Origin: Mycolicibacterium arenosum | Lineage (GTDB): Bacteria > Actinomycetota > Actinomycetes > Mycobacteriales > Mycobacteriaceae | DNA: 64,000 bases | Direction: 5' to 3' | Assembly (NCBI RefSeq): GCF_024320865.1 | Contig: NZ_JANDBD010000001.1 | Span: 496,001 to 560,000 of the forward strand | Shown here: in pieces, positions 55,832-64,000 of the stretch | Layout: each line of letters starts with the position of its first letter | Position numbering within the stretch: the first letter of the stretch is position 1 | Translations under genes and position numbers: made by a program | Notes under the pieces: model-generated | The model's database searches: none | What the model was told of the DNA's origin: nothing | Seen by the model: only the letters and a program-made list of their open reading frames with translations

Positions 55832-56740
55832 ATGATCAACCGGCCGGGCATCCCGACCCATCGCTGCGACTTCACCAGGGGTGGGGTGCGGTGCGCCGCC
55901 TGGCTCACCGTGCCGCGCGGCGGCGGCCCGCATCCGGCGATCGTGCTCGTGCACGGTCTCGGCGCGACGCGCGACATGATGCTGCCGCAGTACGAACAGC
56001 ACTTCGCCGCCGCGGGTATCGCCACCCTGGCGTTCGACTACCGCCACACCGGGGCATCCGAAGGGCAACCACGCCAACGATTCTCGTTGCGAACCCAGCA
56101 GGCCGACATCGTCGCCGCACTGGAACACGTGGCGGCGCAGCCCGGCATCGACGCCGGCCGTCTCGGACTCTGGGGAACCAGCCTCGGCGGGCTCAACGTC
56201 GTCCGCGTCGCGGCCCGTCGTCCTCAGGTCGGCGCCGCCGTCGTGCAGTGCCCGATCGTGCACGGCCCCGGCGCGGCACGCAGCCTCGGCCTGACGGGCG
56301 CCCTGCGGCTGACTCCGGCCATCGCCGCCGACGCGGTCCGTGCCGTCACCAGGCGAGGCCGAACCTACGTCCCCATCGTCGGCCCGCCGGGTGGGCACGC
56401 GGTCGTCACCGCACCCGGTGCCGAGGCGGGCTGGAACTCGACGGTGCCCGCCGGTGCGACGTTCGACAACCGGATCGCGGCCGCCGACGCGATCACGATG
56501 ATCACCGCGTCGGCGTTGCGGGACGCCCGCCGCGTGGCCGCGCCGCTGCTGGTGTGCGTGTGCGACCGCGAGAATCTGATGAATCCGAAATACGCTGCGC
56601 TCGTTGCCGAACGGGCCCCGCACGGCATCACCAAGCACTATCCCTCGGATCACTTCGACATCTACCACCCGCCGTTGGTCGCCGATGTGCTGGCAGACCA
56701 GACCGCCTTCCTGATGGAGCACCTCGATGTCGGTGGGTGA
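55832..56740 (+). CDS. Alpha/beta-hydrolase
   Basis: 302 residues. The nucleophile elbow is GTSLGG. HGLGATRD forms the oxyanion side, and the catalytic His is probably in KHYPSDHFDIYHP. It is of the broad dienelactone-hydrolase/esterase-type serine hydrolases. A GGAGGG Shine-Dalgarno precedes the ATG by 3-4 bases. It overlaps the next gene by 14 bp, and is divergent from the TetR gene. Confidence 0.84.
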   Translation: MINRPGIPTHRCDFTRGGVRCAAWLTVPRGGGPHPAIVLVHGLGATRDMMLPQYEQHFAAAGIATLAFDYRHTGASEGQPRQRFSLRTQQADIVAALEHVAAQPGIDAGRLGLWGTSLGGLNVVRVAARRPQVGAAVVQCPIVHGPGAARSLGLTGALRLTPAIAADAVRAVTRRGRTYVPIVGPPGGHAVVTAPGAEAGWNSTVPAGATFDNRIAAADAITMITASALRDARRVAAPLLVCVCDRENLMNPKYAALVAERAPHGITKHYPSDHFDIYHPPLVADVLADQTAFLMEHLDVGG

Positions 56741-57380
56741 TCTGCTGGCGATGAATGACGCGCGGTTCCTCGACGTCGCGCGGGGGCTGAGCGTCGGCGA
56801 GTGGGCCGCGCCGAGCCTGTGCGCCGAATGGTCGAACCGCGAGGTGCTCGCCCACCTCGTGCTGGGTCGCAGCTCCCGGCTGGCGGGGCTGATGGCCGAG
56901 ATGCTCAGGACGCGAGGATCCTTCGACAGCGCGAACGCGCAGCTAGCGAGCGCCTTCGCCGCCAGCCGATCGGACGCCGAACTCGTCGACGGCTTCGCCC
57001 GGTACTCGGACGGGCCGCGCGGGATCGGCCGCTACTTCCCCCGCACGCTCCTGCTCGGCGACCACGTCACCCACGAGCTCGACATCTGCTTCGCACTGGA
57101 CCTCGAGCCGACGGTCGCGCCTGCGGCATTGGTCGCGGTGCTGAATGCGCAGGTGCAGGTGCCCAATCCGTTCGTCCCGGCGTTCCGCAACAGTCGGGGC
57201 GTGCGCCTCGTCGCCACCGACGTCGGCTGGGTGCACGGCAGCGGTCCGGACGTCGTCGGCAGTTCCGCGGCGATCGTCTCCGTCCTCGGCGACCGGCCGA
57301 AGGCGTTGTCCCGGCTCACCGGCGAGGGCGTGGCCGTGCTGGCGGGGCGCGTCAGCCGCCCGAGCCGTACGGCCGGGTGA
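56727..57380 (+). CDS. Maleylpyruvate isomerase-like / DinB-type mycothiol-dependent protein
   Basis: 217 residues. The N-terminal helix WAAPSLCAEWSNREVLAHLVLG is the DinB/MDMPI_N signature with conserved CxxWxxxxxxxHL, followed by LLLGDHVTHELDICFALDLE. The C-terminal part is a small beta domain. Such proteins may use mycothiol as cofactor (family knowledge). It overlaps the hydrolase gene and is probably cotranscribed under the same operator. Confidence 0.75.
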   Translation: MSVGDLLAMNDARFLDVARGLSVGEWAAPSLCAEWSNREVLAHLVLGRSSRLAGLMAEMLRTRGSFDSANAQLASAFAASRSDAELVDGFARYSDGPRGIGRYFPRTLLLGDHVTHELDICFALDLEPTVAPAALVAVLNAQVQVPNPFVPAFRNSRGVRLVATDVGWVHGSGPDVVGSSAAIVSVLGDRPKALSRLTGEGVAVLAGRVSRPSRTAG

Positions 57381-57461
57381 TGGTCTCCAGATGGTTCGGA
57401 CACGGCGATCAACGTCGTGGGCGTTGCGCTGCGCTCCTCCCGCGTGGTGCAGGATGAGCTC

Positions 57462-57992
57462 GTGGCTGACGTCGACGTCGTGACGGGCGCTCGGGTGCGG
57501 CTGCGAGCGCCCCGCGTCGACGACGCCGACACGCTGTACGCCGAACTGGCGTCCGACCCCGAGGTCACCAGATTCCTGTCGTGGCGACCGCATCGCGACG
57601 TCACCGAGACGCGGTCCGTCATCACCGACCTCTTCAACGCCGGCGAGGATCCCACGTGGCTCGTCGAACGCGCGGACGACGGCGCATTACTCGGCTTGTG
57701 CGGATGGACCCGCACCCGGCCGAACACCGTCGAACTCGGTTACTGCCTGTCCCGTCGATGGTGGGGCAACGGCTACATGGCCGAGGTCGCGGAACTGCTC
57801 TGCCGCACGGCGGAGCGCGATCCGACCGTGTACCGCATCTCCGCCTACTGCCACGTCCACAACTCCCGGTCGGCGGGTGTGCTGCGCCGCTGCGGCCTCG
57901 CCCTCGAGGGGCGGCTGGTGCGCTACGCGGTGTTCCCGAACGTCGGTCCGGACCCCCAGGACTGCCTTCTTTTCGCCAAGGCCGTGAAGTGA
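57462..57992 (+). CDS. GNAT-family acetyltransferase
   Basis: 176 residues from the GTG at 57462 with an AGGATGAG Shine-Dalgarno; longer frames start at other GTGs upstream. The layout is GARVRLRAPRVDDADTLYAEL at the N-terminus, then the acetyl-CoA site LSRRWWGNGYMAEVAELL and YCHVHNSRSAGVLRRCGL. It resembles RimJ/RimL-type N-acetyltransferases. Substrate unknown. Follows the isomerase-like gene by 81 bp. Confidence 0.82.
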   Translation: MADVDVVTGARVRLRAPRVDDADTLYAELASDPEVTRFLSWRPHRDVTETRSVITDLFNAGEDPTWLVERADDGALLGLCGWTRTRPNTVELGYCLSRRWWGNGYMAEVAELLCRTAERDPTVYRISAYCHVHNSRSAGVLRRCGLALEGRLVRYAVFPNVGPDPQDCLLFAKAVK

Positions 57993-58004
57993 CAGGAGAC
58001 GCCC

Positions 58005-59021
58005 GTGAGTGACTTCCATCTGCAGGACCTGAACGCACCGATACTCGTCGCGCCGATGGCGGGCGGTCCGTCGACCCCGGAACTCGCCGCCGCGGGCTCG
58101 AACGCCGGGGCGCTCGGGTTCGTGGCGGGCGGCTACCTCAGCGCCGATGCGTTCGGCGAGAAGCTGACCGCCGCCCGAGCACTGACCACCGGCCCGCTGG
58201 GCGCCAACCTGTTCGTGCCGGGGCCGAGCGCGGCGATACCTCAGGCGATCGACGGCTACGCGCATGATCTCGCGGGCGAGGCCGAACACTACGACGTCCG
58301 GCTCGGCGAACCGCGCTTCGACGACGACGCGTGGGCGGGCAAGATCGAGGTGGTGCTGGACCTCCGGCCCGAGGTGGTGTCCTTCACGTTCGGGTTGCCG
58401 ACGGTCGGCGAATGCGGGCGGCTGCGCGACGCGGGCATCCTCACCGTGGCCACGGTGACCTCGCTCGTTGAGGCGGAGCAGGCGGCGGCCTGCGGGGTCG
58501 ACGCGCTGATCGCCCAGGGGCCCGGCGCGGGCGGCCATCGCGGCACGTTCGACCCGGTCGCCGATCCCGCGTCGCAACCGCTGGCGCAACTGCTGCACGC
58601 GGTCGCCATCGGCACCGGACTGCCGGTCGTCGCCGCGGGTGGGCTGATGACGGCCGCCGACGTCGCCGACGCGCGCGCCGGGGGCGCGGTGGCCGCCCAA
58701 CTCGGCACGGCGTTCCTGCTCGCCGACGAAGCGGGTAGCAGTCCCGTGCACCGGGCGGCGCTGACCGATCCCGAGTTCACCGAAACCGTGGTGACGAAGG
58801 CGTTCTCGGGCCGATTCGCCCGCGGCCTGCGCAACCGCTTCATCGTCGAGCACGAGGACCAGGCGCCGTTCGGCTACCCGGAGGTGCACTACCTGACCAG
58901 CCCGCTGCGCAAGGCCTCCGTGGCGGCGGGCGATCCGCACGCCACCAACGTGTGGGCGGGCACCGGCTTCCGGAAGGCGCGGTCCGGTTCGACGGCGGAG
59001 ATCATCGCGGCGCTCACGTGA
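58005..59021 (+). CDS. Nitronate monooxygenase (2-nitropropane dioxygenase-like)
   Basis: 338 residues. The FMN-binding TIM barrel shows NAPILVAPMAGGPSTPELAAAGSNAGALGFV at the N-terminus, the catalytic region AQGPGAGGHRGTF with His, and the phosphate site LPVVAAGGLMTAADV. This class oxidises alkyl nitronates or propionate-3-nitronate. GTG start with GGAGA upstream. Close spacing (12 bp) to the acetyltransferase gene suggests one operon. Confidence 0.86.
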   Translation: MSDFHLQDLNAPILVAPMAGGPSTPELAAAGSNAGALGFVAGGYLSADAFGEKLTAARALTTGPLGANLFVPGPSAAIPQAIDGYAHDLAGEAEHYDVRLGEPRFDDDAWAGKIEVVLDLRPEVVSFTFGLPTVGECGRLRDAGILTVATVTSLVEAEQAAACGVDALIAQGPGAGGHRGTFDPVADPASQPLAQLLHAVAIGTGLPVVAAGGLMTAADVADARAGGAVAAQLGTAFLLADEAGSSPVHRAALTDPEFTETVVTKAFSGRFARGLRNRFIVEHEDQAPFGYPEVHYLTSPLRKASVAAGDPHATNVWAGTGFRKARSGSTAEIIAALT

Positions 59022-59125
59022 ATGTGTCTTTTCTATGAGGTTTTAGAATTACTTGAGCGCGCGAATTAGCGTGGATGGTGTCGAAGAAATTCGAAGGCAA
59101 CCACCCACTAACAGGAGATTCGCGC

Positions 59126-59425
59126 ATGATGAGATTCCTCGCCGCCGCGCTCACCGCGGGCGGCATGACCGCTGTCACGCTCGGACTGGCGGACATCGCC
59201 AGCGCCGCGCCGGCTGGCCCCTCGCAGGTCGAGCAGACCGTGAGAACCCTTGAGGCCAGCGGCTACAACGTGATTGTCAACCGGTCCGGCTCGGCCCCGC
59301 TGGAGACCTGCTCCGTCTCGGCCGTCCGGCAGGGCCAGGAGCACAGTACCGTCGATTCACGCGGCGGGAGCAGTCCGGCGACCACGGTGCTATCGAAAAC
59401 CGTGTACCTCGACGTGTCCTGCTGA
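59126..59425 (+). CDS. Small secreted protein, hypothetical
   Basis: 99 residues from the ATG at 59126 with a CAGGAGA Shine-Dalgarno. Signal peptide with hydrophobic core (about 4-24) and cleavage after ASA at about residue 27. The mature domain of about 72 residues has two cysteines (near ETCSVSAV and the final Cys), which could form a disulfide, and a VEQTVRTLEASGYNVIVNRSG motif that recurs in small secreted mycobacterial proteins. No function known. A strong terminator follows. Confidence 0.75.
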   Translation: MMRFLAAALTAGGMTAVTLGLADIASAAPAGPSQVEQTVRTLEASGYNVIVNRSGSAPLETCSVSAVRQGQEHSTVDSRGGSSPATTVLSKTVYLDVSC

Positions 59426-59437
59426 TAAACCGGATAG

Positions 59438-59472
59438 AAGGAGTGCGACGCGAATTTCGCGTCGCACTCCTT
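59438..59472 (+). terminator. Intrinsic terminator after the secreted protein gene
   Basis: Perfect 16-bp stem (arms 59438-59453 and 59457-59472) with a 3-base loop, followed by T-rich sequence (TTTCG). It is 12 bases after the stop codon. Strong stems with T-runs are uncommon in mycobacteria. It would also shield the convergent kinase gene end at 59503. Confidence 0.85.
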
Positions 59473-59502
59473 TCGTGCATTTCGGGCGAATTGCTGAAAA
59501 TG

Positions 59503-61023
59503 CTATTTCGCGTGAAGTGCGAATTCCGCCGAATGCCTCTCGGCCGGCACCGGCAGCGGCAGCGGCAGCGTCATCGTGAACGTCGTGACACCGGCGGCGG
59601 ACGTGGCGGCGATCGAGCCACCGTGCGCCTCGACGATCGACGCCGCGATGGCCAAGCCCAGTCCCGAGTTACCCGACTGCCGCGACCGCGACTTGTCGGC
59701 CCGGACGAACCGCTCGAACAGATGGGGCAGCAGGTCGTTCGCGATTCCGGGGCCGTCATCGCTCACCGTCAGCACCACCGACGAGTCGTCCGCGGTGATC
59801 GTCGTCGTGACCGTCGTTCCCTCCGGGGTGTGCACCCTCGCGTTGGCCAACAGGTTCGCGATCGCCTGATGCAGCTTGGCTCGATCGCCGTGCACCCACA
59901 CCGGTTCGTCGGGCACCCGCGTCACCCAGAAATGGGTGGTGGCTGAGACCGCAGCGTCGTTGACGGCGTTGACCACGAGTTCGGCGACGTCGAGATCCGA
60001 GGCCTCCATGTCCTGGCCCTCGTCGATCCGCGCGAGCAACAGGAGGTCGGACACCAGCGAGTTCATCCGGGCGGACTCCGCTTCGATACGGGCGAGCGAG
60101 TACTCGGTGGTGTGCGGCAGCACGTCGCTGTCCTGACGCGTCAACTCCGCGTAGCCCTGGATCGCGGCCAACGGCGTGCGCAGTTCATGGCTCGCGTCGG
60201 TGATGAACTGGCGCATCCGGCGATCGGAGGCGGCGACGTCGGACAGCGCCCGTTCGACATGGGCGAGAAGACGATTCAACGCGTCACCGACGAGACCGAC
60301 CTCGGTTCGCGGGTCGGTGTCACCTGCGGCCACGCGGGGCGTGATGGCGTACTGGTCGCGGGTGAGCGGAAGCGTGGCGACCTCGGCGGCGGTCGCGGCC
60401 ACCCGGCCCAGCGGCCGCAGGGCGATGCGCACGATCGCCAGCGTGCCCAGTGCGGTGACGATGAGCGCCAGCACCGTGATCACGGCGATGGCCGTGGTGA
60501 CACGCGTCGTGGCCTCGCTCGTCGGCCGCAGCGACATCGCCGTCACCAGCACCTCACCGGGCGCGCCCGGCCGGGTGGTCACCAGGTAGAGGCCGAGGTC
60601 TTCGAGCCAGTCGTCCTCGGCCTCGGCGAAGACCGTGGCGTGGCGCACCAGATCGTCGAGTGCATCCGCGGGTGGCTGCACCGTCTCGTCGCCGCCGAAC
60701 ATCGCGGCGTCGACGACCCTGCCGTCCACGATGCGGACCACGATGTTGCCGGGGGCCTGACCGATCAACTGGCTGAGGGGTTTGAACGCGGTCGGTGCGG
60801 GCATCTCGCCGGACGGTAACGGCGTCGCTCGGTACTTCGCGACTCCATTGGTGAATCCGTCTGCGGCCGTGTCCAATTGCGTGGACACCACGTCGTTGAT
60901 GGACGATCGCAACACCATCACCGACACGGTGCCGACGATGGCGAGCACCGCCATCACCACCGCGGACACCCCGACGACCAACTGCGTGCGCAGCGGCCAG
61001 TCGCGCGCCCTCATGGCGCTCAT
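59503..61023 (-). CDS. Sensor histidine kinase of the second two-component system
   Basis: 506 residues. First helix about 14-35, an external sensor domain (about 36-172), second helix about 174-200, HAMP, then H-box TDASHELRTPLAAIQGY, N-box NLLANARVHTP, G-boxes DDGPGI and GNSGLGLAIA. It ends in a Pro/Leu stretch. It overlaps the regulator gene by ATGA. The overall plan matches the first kinase (38.6 kb). Confidence 0.9.
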   Translation of the reverse strand: MSAMRARDWPLRTQLVVGVSAVVMAVLAIVGTVSVMVLRSSINDVVSTQLDTAADGFTNGVAKYRATPLPSGEMPAPTAFKPLSQLIGQAPGNIVVRIVDGRVVDAAMFGGDETVQPPADALDDLVRHATVFAEAEDDWLEDLGLYLVTTRPGAPGEVLVTAMSLRPTSEATTRVTTAIAVITVLALIVTALGTLAIVRIALRPLGRVAATAAEVATLPLTRDQYAITPRVAAGDTDPRTEVGLVGDALNRLLAHVERALSDVAASDRRMRQFITDASHELRTPLAAIQGYAELTRQDSDVLPHTTEYSLARIEAESARMNSLVSDLLLLARIDEGQDMEASDLDVAELVVNAVNDAAVSATTHFWVTRVPDEPVWVHGDRAKLHQAIANLLANARVHTPEGTTVTTTITADDSSVVLTVSDDGPGIANDLLPHLFERFVRADKSRSRQSGNSGLGLAIAASIVEAHGGSIAATSAAGVTTFTMTLPLPLPVPAERHSAEFALHAK

Positions 61024-61787
61024 TCGGCGGGCCGGAGCAGATAACCGACGCCGCGCACCGTGTGGATCATCGGCGGGTTGCCCGCGTCGATCTTCTTGCG
61101 CAGGTACGACACGTAGAGGTCGACGATGCTCGACTTGCCGCCGAAGTCGTAGTTCCAGACGCGATCCAGGATCTCCTGGCGCCCGACGGCGCGCTTGGCG
61201 TGCCGCATGAGGTAGCGCAGGAGCTCGAATTCGGTTGAGCTCAGGGCGATCTCCTCGCCCGCCCTGGTGACGGTCCGGCTCGCGGAGACCAGTTCCAGGT
61301 CACCAACCCTCAGCGTCTCCTCGGAGGCGGGCGTCAGGTACGCGGAGCGCCGCAGCAGACCCCGCAGCCGGGCGACCAGTTCCTCGAGGCTGAACGGCTT
61401 GGTCATGTAGTCGTCGCCGCCCGACGTCAGCCCGACGACGCGGTCGTGCACCGAGTCGCGCGCTGTCAGGAACAGAATCGGCGTGTAGCCCTCGTCGGCG
61501 CGCAGTCGCTCGAGCACCCCATACCCGTCCATGTCGGGCAGCATGATGTCGAGCACCACGACGTCCGGGGGGTTCGCCCGGTACTTCTCGATGGCCTCGG
61601 CCGCGTCGTGAGCGACGTCGATGTCCCAGCCCTCGTACTGCAGCGCCATCCGGACCAGGTTGGTGAGGGCGCGCTCGTCGTCGACCAGCAGCGCCCGGAT
61701 GGGCGAGCCGTCGGCCCGGTACATTCGCGGCAGTTTGCCGAGCACCGCGCGGCGGGGTGCGGAGTCGCCGACCTGCAATGTCGTCAT
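61020..61787 (-). CDS. OmpR-family response regulator (second system)
   Basis: 255 residues from the ATG at 61787; a GTG at 61793 is possible. Receiver with Asp36-Asp37 and phospho-acceptor Asp80, LTARDSVHDRVVGLTSGGDDYMTKPFS, and a winged-helix domain with LSSTEFELLRYLMRHAKR and SSIVDLYVSYLRKKID. It is strikingly like the first regulator (for example ALQYEGWDI vs ALRYEGWDI), consistent with duplication. Its own upstream region does not carry the TCACAG motif. Confidence 0.9.
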   Translation of the reverse strand: MTTLQVGDSAPRRAVLGKLPRMYRADGSPIRALLVDDERALTNLVRMALQYEGWDIDVAHDAAEAIEKYRANPPDVVVLDIMLPDMDGYGVLERLRADEGYTPILFLTARDSVHDRVVGLTSGGDDYMTKPFSLEELVARLRGLLRRSAYLTPASEETLRVGDLELVSASRTVTRAGEEIALSSTEFELLRYLMRHAKRAVGRQEILDRVWNYDFGGKSSIVDLYVSYLRKKIDAGNPPMIHTVRGVGYLLRPAE

Positions 61788-61853
61788 CCCCACATTCTGC
61801 CGGGTCGGCCGCCGGCACTCGGCGTACTCATAGCCGGCTCACATGTACCGGGC

Positions 61854-62762
61854 TCAGGGATGCCTGCGATGGTCGCCGCCGGTGAGCGGCGACACGGTGA
61901 CGGACCCGTCGTCGGAGCGTGCGGTCACCTCGGCGACGGCCCGCTTCGGATCGGTCGTCTGAGGCACCGTCACCGTCGACTCGGACGCCGAGTCGGTGCG
62001 CACCAGATACGGCCCGCTGGCGGGCAACTCGAGCGCGACGTCGCCGTTGTTGGTGGTCGCCTCGATGGTCCGCGGTGCGGCGTCGGCGAAGTCGACCACC
62101 ATGTCACCGTCGACGGTCTCGGCGGTGAACGACTCGGTCACCGAGATCGGCTCGCGGGTCACGACGCTGCCGTTCTCGTTGTGCACTTCGATGCGCCGCG
62201 CGTCCCCGCTGAGGATGACCGCGCCGTCGGTGCCGTGGGCGATCAACTCGTCGACGTCAGCCTGCGCGAGCAGCACGCCGGCGTCCTGCCGGACGGTGAT
62301 GGAGATGTCCCTGGCCAGCGCGGGCGGCAGCGTCACCGTGATCTGCCCGGTGCGCGACCACCGCATGAACCCGGCGGTCTCACCGCTGACCGTGACGGTG
62401 GCCGTGCGGCCGTTCTGCGCGATGGCCAGCGCCTGCTCGCCCGAGCGCACCGAGTTGACCATCCGCATCGAGACCCTGGGCTCGGTCGCGTCGCGGTCGG
62501 TGGTGAGCGTGACGGCGGCGGGCACCTCGGCGGTGTCGATGACCAGTGCGCGGAGGTCGGCGGGCAGCGACTGCTCGTCGGCGATGACGCGGAACCTGCT
62601 GAGGCCGACAGCCGAGAGGCTCAGCGCGATCACGGATCCCCCGACCAGCACGACGGCCGCGATCACGACCAGCGCGCGCAGGGCGCTGCGGCCGCCCGGT
62701 GTCAGTGCCGGTGGCCCCGGCTCGGTGGGCGGTGCGGGTGGCGGCGGGGTGAGGGTGGTCAT
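61854..62762 (-). CDS. Membrane-anchored DUF4097-like protein
   Basis: 302 residues. A Pro-rich cytoplasmic start (1-25), one membrane helix (about 28-50) and an external region with repeated short beta strands (for example LIAHGTDGAVILSGDARRIEVHNENGSVVTREP) in the DUF4097 beta-helix style. Genes for such proteins often lie near NarL-type systems in actinobacteria; its role is unknown. It lies 43 bp behind the NarL-type regulator with a GAGGACC Shine-Dalgarno, so probably the third gene of that operon. Confidence 0.72.
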   Translation of the reverse strand: MTTLTPPPPAPPTEPGPPALTPGGRSALRALVVIAAVVLVGGSVIALSLSAVGLSRFRVIADEQSLPADLRALVIDTAEVPAAVTLTTDRDATEPRVSMRMVNSVRSGEQALAIAQNGRTATVTVSGETAGFMRWSRTGQITVTLPPALARDISITVRQDAGVLLAQADVDELIAHGTDGAVILSGDARRIEVHNENGSVVTREPISVTESFTAETVDGDMVVDFADAAPRTIEATTNNGDVALELPASGPYLVRTDSASESTVTVPQTTDPKRAVAEVTARSDDGSVTVSPLTGGDHRRHP

Positions 62763-62805
62763 GAGTGGTCCTCTCGAGGATTCGATCGAGTTCGGTTCGG
62801 CTGGT

Positions 62806-63450
62806 TCAGGATTCGAGATAGCGCAGCACCGCGAGAACGCGGCGGTTCTCGCTCTCGTCGGGCGCTAGATCCAACTTCGCGAAGATCGAGGCGATGTGCT
62901 TCTCCGCGGAGCCGACCGACATGTGCAGCGCCGCGGCGATGGCGGAGTTCGCCTTGCCCTCCGCCATCAGCTGCAGCACCTCCCGCTCGCGCGGCGTGAG
63001 CTGCTCGAGCACGGACCTGCGCCGCGAGCGGACGAGGATCTGCGATACGACCTCGGGGTCGAGGACCGTGCCGCCACCACCCACCACATCCACCGCGTCG
63101 AGGAAGGCGGGCACGTCGGCGACGCGATCCTTCAGCAGGTAGCCGAAACCCCTGGTGTCCGAGGCGATCAGGTCGGCCGCGTAGCGCTCCTCGACGTAGT
63201 GCGACAGCACCAGCACGGGCGACTCGGGATTCTGGCTGCGCAGCAGTGCCGCAGCGCGGATCCCCTCGTCGGTGAACGTCGGGGGCATCCGCACGTCGAG
63301 GATCGCCAGATCGGGCCGGAGTTCGTTGACGAGGCGCAGCAGGTCGGTCGCGTCGGACACGCCCGCCACCACGTCGTGACCCGAGTCGGTGAGGATCCGC
63401 TCGATACCCGCCCGCAGCAGCGCCGAGTCCTCGGCGATCACGATGCGCAT
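62806..63450 (-). CDS. NarL/LuxR-family response regulator
   Basis: 214 residues. Receiver with acidic pair and phospho-acceptor Asp (LAILDVRMPPTFTDEG), a linker, and a C-terminal LuxR helix-turn-helix LEQLTPREREVLQLMAEGKANSAIAAALHMSVGSAEKHIASIF. Its start overlaps the end of the upstream kinase gene by 13 bp. Confidence 0.9.
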   Translation of the reverse strand: MRIVIAEDSALLRAGIERILTDSGHDVVAGVSDATDLLRLVNELRPDLAILDVRMPPTFTDEGIRAAALLRSQNPESPVLVLSHYVEERYAADLIASDTRGFGYLLKDRVADVPAFLDAVDVVGGGGTVLDPEVVSQILVRSRRRSVLEQLTPREREVLQLMAEGKANSAIAAALHMSVGSAEKHIASIFAKLDLAPDESENRRVLAVLRYLES

Positions 63451-64000
63451 GGCAGCACCGCCGTCACGATCGTCGGGCCGGTGGTGGGACTGGACACGGT
63501 GAACGTGCCACGGGCCGACCGCACCCGGTCCTCGAGGCCACGCAGTCCCGTGGCTTCGCTCGCCTCGGCATCGGTGATGACTGCGGCGCCGCCGACGCCG
63601 TCGTCGAACACCGAGACGTGCAGCGTCTCCGACGGCGGATCGAACCGAACGGTGACGACGGCCTGGGTGGCGTTCGCGTGTTTCGCGACGTTGGTCAGTG
63701 CTTCGGCGACCACGAAGTAGGCGACCGACTCGACCTCGTCCGGGAGCCGTTGCGGCAGCTGAACGTTGAGGGTGGTCGGCACTCCCGAGGTCTCGATGCG
63801 CTGCACCACCGAGGACAGCGCGGCGTCCAGCCCGCGATCGGACAGGATGGTGGGGGCGATACCCCGCACCACGTTTCGCAGCTCAAGCAGTGCGCTCTTG
63901 GCGTCGTCGTGCGCCTCGGCGATCAGCTTCTTCGCCTGTGGCAGATCGTTGTCCAGCTTCGTCTGCGCGAGCCCGATGGTCATCGCGAGGGACACCAGTC
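63438..64000 (-). CDS. NarL-type sensor histidine kinase, C-terminal part (partial)
   Basis: The frame is open to the window edge; about 187 residues are seen. The remaining part includes the HisKA_3 helix after its His motif (LVSLAMTIGLAQTKLDNDLPQAKKLI), and the HATPase domain with SVFDDGVGG and GLRGLEDRV. The phospho-accepting His and sensor region lie outside the window. Upstream of the LuxR-type regulator in the same operon. Confidence 0.85.
   Translation of the reverse strand, partial: LVSLAMTIGLAQTKLDNDLPQAKKLIAEAHDDAKSALLELRNVVRGIAPTILSDRGLDAALSSVVQRIETSGVPTTLNVQLPQRLPDEVESVAYFVVAEALTNVAKHANATQAVVTVRFDPPSETLHVSVFDDGVGGAAVITDAEASEATGLRGLEDRVRSARGTFTVSSPTTGPTIVTAVLPCAS

Overview
The window is high-GC actinobacterial DNA, and the gene content points to a Mycobacterium, most likely a fast-growing Mycolicibacterium type. 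It carries the tail of an mce operon, adjacent lprB/lprC-type lipoproteins, an oppA-D-C-B locus, cysD-cysN/C with a neighbouring Rrf2 regulator, a DUF222/HNH (13E12-type) repeat gene and a Rv1264-type adenylate cyclase. Genes are densely packed, many overlap by ATGA or GTGA, and GTG starts are common. I saw no rRNA, tRNA, CRISPR array, insertion sequence or prophage.

Layout. 1-4.1 kb: end of an mce operon (mceD, mceE, mceF and two Mce-associated membrane proteins). 4.1-8.4 kb: a flavin monooxygenase divergent from a 2,3-butanediol-dehydrogenase-like enzyme, with a GAF regulator behind it and a palindrome in the divergent gap. 8.4-9.7 kb: adenylate cyclase whose N-terminus is encoded by a 30-bp tandem repeat. 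9.7-18.2 kb: a GIY-YIG protein, a copper chaperone and copper ATPase behind a TACCC-N5-GGGTA operator, an acyl-CoA ligase, an AIM24 protein, two hypotheticals and a molybdopterin oxidoreductase.

18.3-54 kb follows, from memory, the M. tuberculosis order Rv1272c-Rv1287: two ABC half-exporters, lprB, lprC, a SixA-like phosphatase, an SbcD/SbcC-like pair, a GMC oxidoreductase, opp genes, a carbonic anhydrase remnant, cysD, cysN/C and the Rrf2 regulator. Extra blocks interrupt it. One is a membrane protein plus PepSY gene (23.8-25.9 kb). A larger one (37-45.3 kb) has two small exported proteins, an OmpR-type two-component system and three envelope glycosyltransferase genes. In that block the response regulator, the first GT39 gene and the GT2/GtrA gene each have the same upstream direct-repeat motif at an almost constant 45-46 bp from the start codon, which suggests one regulon. 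The carbonic anhydrase gene at the far edge of the block is broken. A further block (49.7-54.5 kb: cysQ, small enzymes, a short-chain dehydrogenase remnant, a DUF222/HNH gene and a nitrilase) separates cysN/C from the Rrf2 gene.

55-64 kb: a TetR regulator divergent from an alpha/beta hydrolase and a mycothiol-dependent-isomerase-like gene with a clear operator, an acetyltransferase, a nitronate monooxygenase, a small secreted protein with a textbook intrinsic terminator, a second OmpR-type two-component system related to the first, and a NarL-type system with a DUF4097-like membrane protein whose kinase runs off the window.
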